From an uncultured Collinsella sp. (GTDB lineage: Bacteria > Actinomycetota > Coriobacteriia > Coriobacteriales > Coriobacteriaceae), in NCBI GenBank assembly GCA_900545905.1, contig URBA01000025.1, positions 1-11,476 on the forward strand: a stretch of DNA of 11,476 nucleotides, in the 5' to 3' direction. Of the stretch, positions 1 through 6,570 are shown piece by piece. Numbering within the stretch: position 1 is the first letter of the stretch; each line of letters opens with the position of its first letter. Made by a program: the position numbers and the translations under genes. Under the pieces are notes generated by a model that was given only the letters and a program-made list of their open reading frames with translations, was not told the origin of the DNA and did no database searches.

Positions 1-48
1 CGAGATGCAGCGTAGTCTCGTGGGCTCGGAGATGTGTATAAGAGACAG
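1..48 (+). other. Nextera i7 library adapter (synthetic)
   Basis: This stretch is not genomic. Bases 1-6 match the end of the Illumina P7 oligo. Bases 7-14 (GCAGCGTA) sit exactly where the 8-base i7 index belongs, and I recall this as the adapter form of index N721. Bases 15-29 (GTCTCGTGGGCTCGG) are the read-2 transposon sequence, and 30-48 are the 19-bp Tn5 mosaic end finishing in AGACAG. Genomic sequence begins at 49. Open frames that start here are artefacts. Confidence 0.98.
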
Positions 49-645
49 CTCCTCCGCCGTGTCGGTAATGCCCGGCACAACCACGTGGCGGATAACGACC
101 TTGATATTGCGACGTGCAAGCTCATCGCCAAACGCCAGGATGCGTGCGGGATCACAACCGGTCAGCTTTTTATGCTCGACCGGGTCGGCATGCTTAATAT
201 CGAGCAGTACCATGTCGGTCTCGTTGAGCACGGCATCGAACTTCTCGGGATGCTGAGGGTCGAAGGCGTAGCCACAGCTATCCAGGCAGGTATGCACACG
301 ACCATCGGGGTTGTTGTGCATTGCACGGAACAGGTCGGCCAAAAACTCGGGCTGCAGAAGCGGCTCGCCACCCGAAACCGTAATTCCGCCGCTGCGGTAA
401 AACTCATGGTTACTCTGGAACTCGTCCATGAGGTGCTCGACGGTCACCATGGTGCCGCCGTTAACCGACCAGGTATCGGGGTTGTGGCAATACGCACAGC
501 GCATAGGACAGCCCTGAACAAACACCACAAAGCGGATGCCAGGTCCGTCGACAGTACCCATCGTTTCGATCGAATGTACGCGGCCCAGGGCAAACGCGGA
601 GTCCTCGGGACGAGCGTCCACACCCTCGAGCGTCATCTCAGCCAT
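49..645 (-). CDS. pflA: Pyruvate formate-lyase-activating enzyme, C-terminally truncated by contig end
   Basis: This is a radical SAM enzyme that uses a [4Fe-4S] cluster and S-adenosylmethionine to place the glycyl radical on PFL in the cytoplasm. The visible 199 residues read in one frame from ATG at 645 to the adapter junction at 49. Family length is near 250, so about 50 C-terminal residues are missing. The cluster motif is CPMRCAYC, with C46, C50 and C53 (CX3CX2C). Before it comes the family-typical SIETMGTVDGPGIRFVVFVQG, and after it HNPDTW and TVSGGEPLLQPEF. The start at 645 is preceded by AAGG eight bases upstream; an in-frame ATG at 666 has no ribosome binding site. A possible -10 (TAGAAT, 695-700) has no convincing -35. 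The gene follows the degV terminator and so is probably its own transcription unit. It lies more than 7 kb from its substrate gene, which is less usual than direct adjacency. Confidence 0.95.
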
Positions 646-763
646 TCCCGCTACCTTGCCTCTCATTGGTTTTAGTTACATAAATGCCAGAGCCATTCTA
701 GCCCATACATATGATGGCGAAACGGTTTAGAGGTCAATTAGGTCGTCCTATTTGACTCCACGC

Positions 764-800
764 AAAAGCGGCGGGAGGGTTATCGCAACCCGCCCACCGC
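764..800 (-). terminator. Rho-independent terminator after the DegV gene
   Basis: A 14-position stem (768-781 with 787-800) has 12 paired positions, two mismatches and a 5-base loop. Read on the minus strand it is followed at once by TTTTG. It lies 31 bases past the stop codon of the DegV gene and separates it from pflA. The U-run is short, as is common in G+C-rich actinobacteria. Confidence 0.7.
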
Positions 801-831
801 CGAGGCAATAGAAATCGATAGACTCCAGGCC

Positions 832-1686
832 TTACGCCTTAAGCGTGAGCACCGCGCCGAAGGCGGTCGGGCCGCAATGGCTCGAGATGACGCCGCCGAC
901 CTGAGTCCAGGTAATGTCCTTAAAGCCAAGATCGTGTGCATAGACTTCCATGTCGTCGCGCAGCTCCTCGGAAAGACCTACCGAATACGCCAGGCCAATG
1001 TGCGAGTAGTCAATCTCGCCCTTCGCAACCATGTGGTCAATAAAGGCGCGGGCGCACTTGAGCATAGAGCCGCGGAACTTCTTGGTCGCCACGAACTTAC
1101 CGCCCGTCACCTCAATGCAGGGCTTAATCTTGAGCAGGTGGGCGCCAAGGAATGCCACGTTGGACAGACGACCTCCCGCCTTAAGGAAGGCTAGGTCGGT
1201 AGGAACAAAGCCCAGCAGCACACGGTCCATCACCGAATTGGTGAAGGCGAAAATTTCGTCGACGGTGGCATCGGGGTGAGCCTCGATGTATTTGGCGGTC
1301 TCGACGGCAACGAGCGACTGGCCCACCGAGACAAAACGCGTATCCATGGAGAATACGTAGTCGCGGCCCTTAGCCGCAATCTTGGAGGACTGATGCGAGC
1401 AAGTCGTGACTTCGGAGTACGCAAGATGCAGAATGGTCGCATCGGGCTGCTCGGCATGGATACGGTCATATACGCGCGCAAAATCTGCAGGCGCGCAGCC
1501 GCTGGTCTTGGGCATTACGCCAAACTCGTTGCAGCGCGAGTAAATCTCGAGCGGATCGATGGAGCCGTCCTCGACGGTCTCGTCACCAATCGTGACATGC
1601 ATGGGCACGCGCACGATGCCGTAGCGCTCGCAGAGCTCCGGCGTCACATCCGACCCAGACTCAACCACGATTACGTACTTGCCCAT
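832..1686 (-). CDS. DegV-family fatty-acid-binding protein (FakB-like)
   Basis: The protein has 284 residues, the usual length for the family. DegV/FakB proteins bind a fatty acid and, with a FakA kinase, present it for phosphorylation in exogenous fatty-acid use. Family landmarks are the N-terminal strand YVIVVESGSDV (residues 4-14), T61-S62 in the TS motif, GGRLSNVAFLGAHLLKIKP in the middle, and SHCGPTAFG near the C-terminus. Two spots are unusual: TSGCAP where TSQPS is common, and VTTCS where the family usually has LSGTY. I chose ATG 1686 because the family fold begins there. The frame stays open to 1797, but the added arginine-rich residues do not resemble the family and overlap leader hairpins. 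The ribosome binding site is weak (GAGATGG about 13 bases upstream). No fakA gene is visible, so the ligand is unknown. Confidence 0.9.
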   Translation of the reverse strand: MGKYVIVVESGSDVTPELCERYGIVRVPMHVTIGDETVEDGSIDPLEIYSRCNEFGVMPKTSGCAPADFARVYDRIHAEQPDATILHLAYSEVTTCSHQSSKIAAKGRDYVFSMDTRFVSVGQSLVAVETAKYIEAHPDATVDEIFAFTNSVMDRVLLGFVPTDLAFLKAGGRLSNVAFLGAHLLKIKPCIEVTGGKFVATKKFRGSMLKCARAFIDHMVAKGEIDYSHIGLAYSVGLSEELRDDMEVYAHDLGFKDITWTQVGGVISSHCGPTAFGAVLTLKA

Positions 1687-1753
1687 TATTATCACGACCC
1701 ATCTCGACATTGGCTTTTCAATACATGGCACGCGCCGCCGCACTGTTGCACAA

Positions 1754-1810
1754 CGGCGTCCAAGCGCCAAAGAGACGCCGCCCCTTGCGCACAACAAAGG
1801 ACAGCGTCTC
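1754..1810 (-). promoter_or_regulatory. Mutually exclusive leader hairpins upstream of the DegV gene
   Basis: On the minus strand GAGACGC (1804-1810) can pair with GCGTCTC (1772-1778), followed by TTT, a terminator-like form. The same central bases can instead pair as CGGCGTC (1774-1780) with GACGCCG (1754-1760). The two stems share 1774-1778 and cannot both form. This resembles an attenuator, but I recognise no ligand-binding fold, and in G+C-rich DNA such pairs can occur by chance. Confidence 0.3.
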
Positions 1811-1836
1811 CCTGGAAAACTCCGTGCTAACCTGAG

Positions 1837-1865
1837 ATTCTACACGGTTTATTACTAAGTGTTAC
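1837..1865 (-). promoter_or_regulatory. Candidate promoter of the DegV gene
   Basis: On the minus strand GTAACA (1860-1865; 4 of 6 to the -35 consensus) is followed after exactly 17 bases by TAGAAT (1837-1842; 5 of 6 to the -10 consensus). It would give a leader of about 145 bases holding the alternative hairpins at 1754-1810. Confidence 0.4.
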
Positions 1866-1872
1866 TTACTCC

Positions 1873-1901
1873 GCAAACGGTCGCTATACGCGATAAACGG
1901 T
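1873..1901 (-). repeat. Paired AAACGGT repeats upstream of the DegV promoter
   Basis: GCAAACGGT (1873-1881) and ATAAACGGT (1893-1901) are direct repeats 20 bases apart, just upstream of the candidate -35 of the DegV gene. The same core occurs twice upstream of the sugar operon (GGCAAACGGT at 6500, GGCGAACGGT at 6521). Paired sites two helix turns apart suggest a dimeric regulator, but only the repetition itself is visible. Confidence 0.3.
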
Positions 1902-1962
1902 AGTTGGCCGCGGCAACTGCGATTCATTTCGCCCAGCAAGTCCAATCGTGCCCCATGCACGG

Positions 1963-3405
1963 TTAATGCACGAGGCGGTAGAAATTCATCGATGCCGCAC
2001 CCTCGGCATGCAACCCCATCGCCGAAACCGCCGGCGAATAGGTACGGCTCGTAAGTGCCGCCTCGCCGCCATTTGCAAAAATCTCGACCATCGTAGTGTC
2101 CGAAAGCACGCGCAGGTCGCGAAGCTCGCTGAGCTCGATCGACCTCTGGTCGCGCCCATAGCCTTCGTCACCCATGTCGAGGGTAAGCATCCCGTCTGCA
2201 TAGCGCACAAAGACACCCTTGCGGATTTCGAGCTCGATCACCTGGGCGCCCTCACAGGAAACCACAAGATCAAACAGGCGGCCCGGCTCCTCAACGGTTT
2301 CACCGCCTGTCGCGCGAACGCAGTCGCCGCGCATCCTCTCAATCTCGTGCGCCGGCTGCTGGCAGAGCTTACCATCGCGCATGCTCAGCTCTCGCGGCAC
2401 CGTCAACGCGCACTGCCACCCGCGCGCCACCGTCGGGTTTTCCGCCGTCGCATCGGGGCAACCCGACCACCCGATCATCAAACGCCGACCCGCAGCATCC
2501 TCAAAAGACTGCGGTGCGTAGAAATCAAAGCCGGCATCGACCATCGGAGGCATGCCCTGCCCGGCGATCTTAAAACTCGGCGCCTCCCAATCGGCCTCGA
2601 TGGGAAACCACACGCACTGGTGCGGATTGCGGTAACGCCATCCATCGGCGGACACACCCTGCGGACAGCAAACGAGAATAAGCTCACCATCGAGCTCAAA
2701 CAGATCGGGGCACTCCCACATAAAGCCAAACTTCTCGCCCAACTCAATGCGCGTCGCATAGCTCCAGTCCTCTAGATCGCTCGAGGTATAGACAAGCACG
2801 CAGCCGCGGTCGTCTTTCGTACGAGCGCCCAGAACCATGTAGTAGATACCATCGTGTTCAAGGATTTTGGGATCACGCACGTGCGTACCGATATCGTCGG
2901 GGTAATCGACCGGTCCAACAGCTATGCGTTTCTCGCCCAATTCGTCGGGATTCTCGGCAACCATATGAATCTGGTTTTGCTCACGGCCCGTCAACACGTA
3001 GTCGTAATCATCGCGGTCAAAATGCTTGACGTTGCCGGTATAGAAGTAGTGAATCTTGCCATCGCGTACAAAGGCAGAACCAGAATACGCTCCGCTCGAA
3101 TCCAAATCGGAATCGGGGAACAGCACAGGGCCGCGATTCTCGTACGTCACAAAATCCTTTGTTGTCAGATGATTCCAAATCACTGGACCGCCATGCGCAG
3201 CATCGAACGGATCGTATTGATGATAGATGTGATACGTATCACCGATCTGCACCAAACCGTTGGGGTCGTTGAGCCAGCCAAGCTCAGGCTCCACATGGAA
3301 CAGGAGCCTATCGGGGTCGGACGCGATGCGACCCGCCGTCTCATCCTGTCCGGCACGCCACTGCTCATAGTCCGCGCGTGTCACCTTATTTTTTTGATTA
3401 AACAT
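1963..3405 (-). CDS. scrB: GH32 sucrose-6-phosphate hydrolase (beta-fructofuranosidase)
   Basis: The enzyme cleaves the fructosyl bond of sucrose 6-phosphate made by the PTS, giving glucose 6-phosphate and fructose in the cytoplasm; no signal peptide is present. At 480 residues it has normal family length. The three catalytic carboxylates of GH32 are all visible: nucleophile D47 in WLNDPNG, the transition-state stabiliser D178 in RDP, and acid/base E231 in WECPDLF. The five-bladed propeller occupies about residues 30-330 and a C-terminal beta-sandwich the rest, ending in SMNFYRLVH. The gene is the last of the operon, 101 bases after the EIIBC gene, with a strong hairpin between them. Its ribosome binding site is weak, so expression may depend on the hairpin or on readthrough. 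A small hairpin (CGTGC/GCACG, 1947-1961) follows the stop, but no clear U-run terminator does. Fructan-derived phosphorylated substrates are also possible. Confidence 0.93.
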   Translation of the reverse strand: MFNQKNKVTRADYEQWRAGQDETAGRIASDPDRLLFHVEPELGWLNDPNGLVQIGDTYHIYHQYDPFDAAHGGPVIWNHLTTKDFVTYENRGPVLFPDSDLDSSGAYSGSAFVRDGKIHYFYTGNVKHFDRDDYDYVLTGREQNQIHMVAENPDELGEKRIAVGPVDYPDDIGTHVRDPKILEHDGIYYMVLGARTKDDRGCVLVYTSSDLEDWSYATRIELGEKFGFMWECPDLFELDGELILVCCPQGVSADGWRYRNPHQCVWFPIEADWEAPSFKIAGQGMPPMVDAGFDFYAPQSFEDAAGRRLMIGWSGCPDATAENPTVARGWQCALTVPRELSMRDGKLCQQPAHEIERMRGDCVRATGGETVEEPGRLFDLVVSCEGAQVIELEIRKGVFVRYADGMLTLDMGDEGYGRDQRSIELSELRDLRVLSDTTMVEIFANGGEAALTSRTYSPAVSAMGLHAEGAASMNFYRLVH

Positions 3406-3427
3406 CGCCGTTGACTTTCTCGTCTAT

Positions 3428-3469
3428 GGGGAAGGACGCTCGACTCACACGAGTCGAACGCCCTTCCCC
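3428..3469 (-). promoter_or_regulatory. Intercistronic hairpin between the EIIBC gene and scrB
   Basis: Bases 3428-3446 and 3451-3469 form a 19-position stem with 17 pairs and two mismatches, closed by a 4-base loop (acac). Neither strand has a T-run after it, so it does not look like an intrinsic terminator. Within a transcribed operon such a hairpin often protects the 3' end of the upstream message or sets a processing point, which would make the transporter message more abundant than the hydrolase message. Confidence 0.65.
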
Positions 3470-3506
3470 AAATGGACTTATCCTCAGATTACGCTGAACG
3501 GCTCAA

Positions 3507-4958
3507 CTAGAAGCTGACATCGAAGCCAGCACCAGCGCCCTCTTCATCAGTGGTCGGCACGCCCTTTGCCTTGTTGTAGGCAAAGATCAAGACGATCGGC
3601 ACGATAAAGGCGATGAGATTGCCAGCCACATACCACACGAGGGTCTCGGGCGTGACGATGAGCAGGCCAAGCACGCCGGTCAGACCCTGACCGATAGCGC
3701 GCACCTCAAAGAGCTTGACGAAGGCACCGCCGCAGCCTGCACCGATGCAAGCGCAGATGAACGGGATGATCGAGTAGCGCATGTTTGCAGCAAAGATAGC
3801 GGGCTCGGAGATTCCGACCAGCGTCGGGATAAAGGACGACATGCAAATGTTGCGCTCTTTGGAATGCTTCTTGTGAATGAGGTACATGCCGATGGCGCCG
3901 CCGCCCTGGGCGATGATGGAAACCGACCAGATGGCCTGGATGTAGTTGAAGCCAGTCGTGGCAACGAGGTTGGCCTCAATACCCTGGATGAACTGATGCG
4001 TACCGGTAACGACAAGCGGCTGCAGGAACGCGGCGAAGACAAAGGCACCAAAGACGCCCATCCTGTTGTACAGGATATCGATTACGCCGGCGAGGACATC
4101 GCCGATCAGGTTGCCGAGCGGGCCGAACACGGTGAACAGGGCGACGTTAGCAAGAATCAGGGTAACGGTCGGGACAAAGACAAACGAGACGACCTCGGGG
4201 ATGTACTTCTGGGCAATCTTTTCGACCTTGGCCATAAACCAGGCAGTCAGGATTGCAGGGAACACGCCGCCCTGGAAAGCAACCATGGGGATGGAGAGCG
4301 GACCGAAGTTCCAGTACTCAGCACCCGTCGGATCCATAACGAACGTGTTGCGGTTCATAAGGCTCGGGTGAACCATGACGATACCGACGAGGATGCCCAG
4401 AATCGGGTTACCGCCAAAACGCTTCACCGCGCTGTACATAACCAGGACAGGCAGGTAGTCGAACGTGGTGGCGATAATGGCAAAGAAGCTTGCGAGGTTC
4501 TTGAGGAACTCGCTGTGGTCGGCAAGGCTGCCCTCCATGCCAAAGAGGCCGTTGGCAACGATCAGCGACTTAAGGCCGATGATGATAGCAGCGCCGACGA
4601 AGGCGGGAATGATGGGGATAAAGATGTCCGAGAATACCTTGAGGACCGAGAAGAACTTGCCCTTCTTGTCCGCCTCGGCGCCCTTGACCTCGGAAGCGCT
4701 GATCTCCTTAACGCCCGTCAGAGCCATAAACTCATCGTAAACCTTGTTGACGGTACCGGTACCGAAGATGATCATGAGCTGGCCGCTGTTGTACAGCACG
4801 CCCTTGACGCCATCGATGTTCTCGAGCTCGGCCTTGTTGTATTTGCTCGTATCCTTGAGCACCAGACGCAGACGGGTCACGCAATGCGTGGCGCCCTCGA
4901 TGTTCTCCAGTCCGCCGACGTTGTCGACGACTTGCTGGGACACTGCCTTGTAGTCCAT
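3507..4958 (-). CDS. scrA: PTS EIIBC component, sucrose/trehalose type
   Basis: This membrane permease imports and phosphorylates its sugar using phosphate relayed from HPr and an EIIA. At 483 residues it contains an N-terminal EIIB domain (about 1-80) with phospho-accepting C26 in GATHCVTRLRL, then an EIIC domain (about 105-465) with roughly ten hydrophobic segments and the sugar-site motif GISEP (382-386). No EIIA domain follows, so EIIA-Glc must be supplied in trans, as for E. coli-type ScrA. I chose ATG 4958 because GGAG lies six bases before it; the in-frame ATG at 4970 abuts its purine run and would leave no spacer. It is flanked by two GH32-type hydrolases, 45 bases after the upstream one, which points to sucrose or a short fructoside. 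A beta-glucoside or trehalose carrier is less likely in this setting. Confidence 0.92.
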   Translation of the reverse strand: MDYKAVSQQVVDNVGGLENIEGATHCVTRLRLVLKDTSKYNKAELENIDGVKGVLYNSGQLMIIFGTGTVNKVYDEFMALTGVKEISASEVKGAEADKKGKFFSVLKVFSDIFIPIIPAFVGAAIIIGLKSLIVANGLFGMEGSLADHSEFLKNLASFFAIIATTFDYLPVLVMYSAVKRFGGNPILGILVGIVMVHPSLMNRNTFVMDPTGAEYWNFGPLSIPMVAFQGGVFPAILTAWFMAKVEKIAQKYIPEVVSFVFVPTVTLILANVALFTVFGPLGNLIGDVLAGVIDILYNRMGVFGAFVFAAFLQPLVVTGTHQFIQGIEANLVATTGFNYIQAIWSVSIIAQGGGAIGMYLIHKKHSKERNICMSSFIPTLVGISEPAIFAANMRYSIIPFICACIGAGCGGAFVKLFEVRAIGQGLTGVLGLLIVTPETLVWYVAGNLIAFIVPIVLIFAYNKAKGVPTTDEEGAGAGFDVSF

Positions 4959-5003
4959 GTTCCTCTCCATTCCTTTTCTAAATCATAAAACGGTTCGTTG
5001 CCA

Positions 5004-6386
5004 CTACAGAGACGCGATCGTTGCGTTTGTGCACTTGAGCGCACCGTCGGTGACGGTAAGCGCCACACCCTGGCCCTGCTTGTTGCAGAAGCGAGCGTTG
5101 AGCGCAACATCATCGACAAAGATGGTCGCGATGTCGTCGTCGACGACCAGACGCGCATGGTGAGTGCCCTCGCCCTTAAAGAACAACGGACGCTCGAGGC
5201 CCATGTTGTTGACCTGGAACCACGGGTACTGGGGAGCCGGCGTGAACTCGAGCTTGCCCTCGCGCAGGTTGGCGCGGAACTCATAGGCAAGACCGGTCTC
5301 GGCGTCCTCGGCGAACTTGACCGAGAAGCCGGCAGCGTTACCGCCGAGCTCAATGTCGGCATCGAGCAAGTAGGTGGAGCCGGCATCCGCGGCGAGCACC
5401 TGCTCGACCTTGCCCGACTCGCAGGAAAGCTCAAAGGCCTCGACTGCCTTAGCCTCGCCAAAGGCGCCAAGCATGCTGTCAGGGAGCTTGGTGCCGAGCG
5501 TTCCGTCGGCACGCTGAACGATCTCGAGAGGCATAAAGGTGCCACCCCACAGGTAAGAGCTGGGGTCGCCGCCCTCGTCACGCGTAGGAACCCAACCAAA
5601 GAGAACGCGGCGCTCGCCATCAAATGCGGTACGCGCGGCATAGTACGCGCGGCCATCGAAGGAATCGTCCGCAGGAGTGATCCAAGGACCGTTGATAGAG
5701 CGAGACATGCGGTAACGGGTCTTGTTGCCATCACTGTACTCGGAGAACACCAGATACCACCAGTCGCCCATCTTAAAGAGATCAGGCATTTCGAACATGG
5801 TGTACAGGCCCGGATTCCACCAGTCGCCCTGGAACTCCCAGGTATCCAGGTCCTTGGAGGTGAACTTGACCAGACGACCGGTCATCAGACGCTTGTCCTC
5901 GCCCACACGCGTGCCGAGGATGAGCATGTACTCTTCGTTCTCCTCATCCCAAAGCACAAAGGGATCGCGCCAGTTGCGGTCATCGTAACCCTCCTGGGGC
6001 GGAAGCAGCGTCTCGGCGATGTTCTTCTCCCACTTGACGGCGTCGTCGCTCGTTGCGTGAAGAAGAACCTGCTTCATCAAACGTGCGCGGACCTTATCGC
6101 GATTGCAACCAGTGTAGAGCGCATGGTACTTGTCGCCCACCTTAAACACCGTGCCGGCATAAATGTACTGGTCGACTTCCTCGTCGCTGCCACGCTCAAG
6201 GCTCTCGCCAAAGTCCTTGTAGTTGACGAAATCCTTGGTCGTAGCGAGTGCCCAGCCAAACGGCTCTCCGAAAGGTTCGGGGTTACGCGTGTCACGCTGA
6301 TGATAGAGATAGAACGTGCCGTCCTCGCCGTACGGCATGATGTCGCCTACCCAAATTCCCTCAGGCTGGTAATACACCTTGTGCAT
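5004..6386 (-). CDS. Divergent GH32-like glycoside hydrolase
   Basis: The 460-residue protein belongs to clan GH-J and looks like a GH32 relative, but its first catalytic block is WVGDIMPYG (residues 12-20) instead of WxNDPNG. The nucleophile D15, the RDP aspartate D141 (NWRDPF) and acid/base E199 (FEMPDLF) are all kept, so it is probably active. The propeller spans about 1-300, and a C-terminal sandwich (about 310-460) carries FRANLREGKLEF. There is no signal peptide. It is the first gene of the sugar operon, directly behind the operator-bearing promoter, and has a good ribosome binding site (AAAGGAAG, spacer about 8). It opens the operon and precedes the transporter, so it likely acts on the imported phosphorylated fructoside, perhaps one that the canonical enzyme handles poorly. 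The exact substrate cannot be read from the sequence. Confidence 0.85.
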   Translation of the reverse strand: MHKVYYQPEGIWVGDIMPYGEDGTFYLYHQRDTRNPEPFGEPFGWALATTKDFVNYKDFGESLERGSDEEVDQYIYAGTVFKVGDKYHALYTGCNRDKVRARLMKQVLLHATSDDAVKWEKNIAETLLPPQEGYDDRNWRDPFVLWDEENEEYMLILGTRVGEDKRLMTGRLVKFTSKDLDTWEFQGDWWNPGLYTMFEMPDLFKMGDWWYLVFSEYSDGNKTRYRMSRSINGPWITPADDSFDGRAYYAARTAFDGERRVLFGWVPTRDEGGDPSSYLWGGTFMPLEIVQRADGTLGTKLPDSMLGAFGEAKAVEAFELSCESGKVEQVLAADAGSTYLLDADIELGGNAAGFSVKFAEDAETGLAYEFRANLREGKLEFTPAPQYPWFQVNNMGLERPLFFKGEGTHHARLVVDDDIATIFVDDVALNARFCNKQGQGVALTVTDGALKCTNATIASL

Positions 6387-6429
6387 CCGAGACTTCCTTT
6401 CTCACGAGATACTAACTCGGTACAACTGC

Positions 6430-6458
6430 AAGATATGTCAATCGTTTTCATATGTCAA
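6430..6458 (-). promoter_or_regulatory. Promoter of the GH32/PTS sugar operon
   Basis: On the minus strand a perfect -35 (TTGACA, 6453-6458) is followed after exactly 17 bases by TATCTT (6430-6435; 4 of 6 to the -10 consensus). The expected start lies near 6423, leaving about 35 bases of leader before the ATG at 6386. The operator repeats cover the -35 and the spacer, so repressor binding would block polymerase directly. Confidence 0.65.
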
Positions 6459-6467
6459 ACGTTTTCA
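6434..6467 (+). promoter_or_regulatory. Tandem LacI-type operators in the sugar operon promoter
   Basis: TATGTCAATCGTTTTCA (6434-6450) and TATGTCAAACGTTTTCA (6451-6467) are adjacent 17-base direct repeats differing at one base. Their core, AACGTTTTC, is of the type bound by LacI/GalR-family repressors. A further copy, weaker and inverted, lies at 6500-6516, and a related site sits at the start of the repressor gene (7601-7617). The neighbouring LacI-family gene is the natural candidate to bind them. Confidence 0.65.
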
Positions 6468-6499
6468 CACCAATACGTCTTTTCGCAGTTCCAGTCGTC

Positions 6500-6533
6500 G
6501 GCAAACGGTTGACATATGCCGGCGAACGGTCAT
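6500..6533 (+). promoter_or_regulatory. Upstream operator-like pair
   Basis: GGCAAACGGTTGACATA (6500-6516) is, on the minus strand, an inverted and weaker copy of the 6434/6451 operators. GGCGAACGGTCAT (6521-6533) repeats its first half 21 bases on. Both lie upstream of the sugar operon promoter, about 40-75 bases above the -35. They could be an auxiliary operator for looping or a site for a second regulator. Confidence 0.4.
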
Positions 6534-6570
6534 CAGAGGTGTTTGAGGAATTCTTTTGGCACGGGATGAA

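Noticed and set aside
5..256. Open frames beginning at bases 5 and 34
   Set aside because: They start inside the synthetic adapter and continue antisense to pflA.
1947..1970. Small CGTGC/GCACG hairpin at the end of scrB as an operon terminator
   Set aside because: The stem is only five pairs with no T-run; I could not support it as a terminator feature.
3864..4988. A 374-codon plus-strand frame opposite the EIIBC gene
   Set aside because: Charged repetitive translation produced by reading membrane-protein codons backwards; not a gene.
4998..6512. A 504-codon open frame on the plus strand opposite the first GH32 gene
   Set aside because: Same cause: antisense shadow of a well-supported gene, without recognisable motifs.
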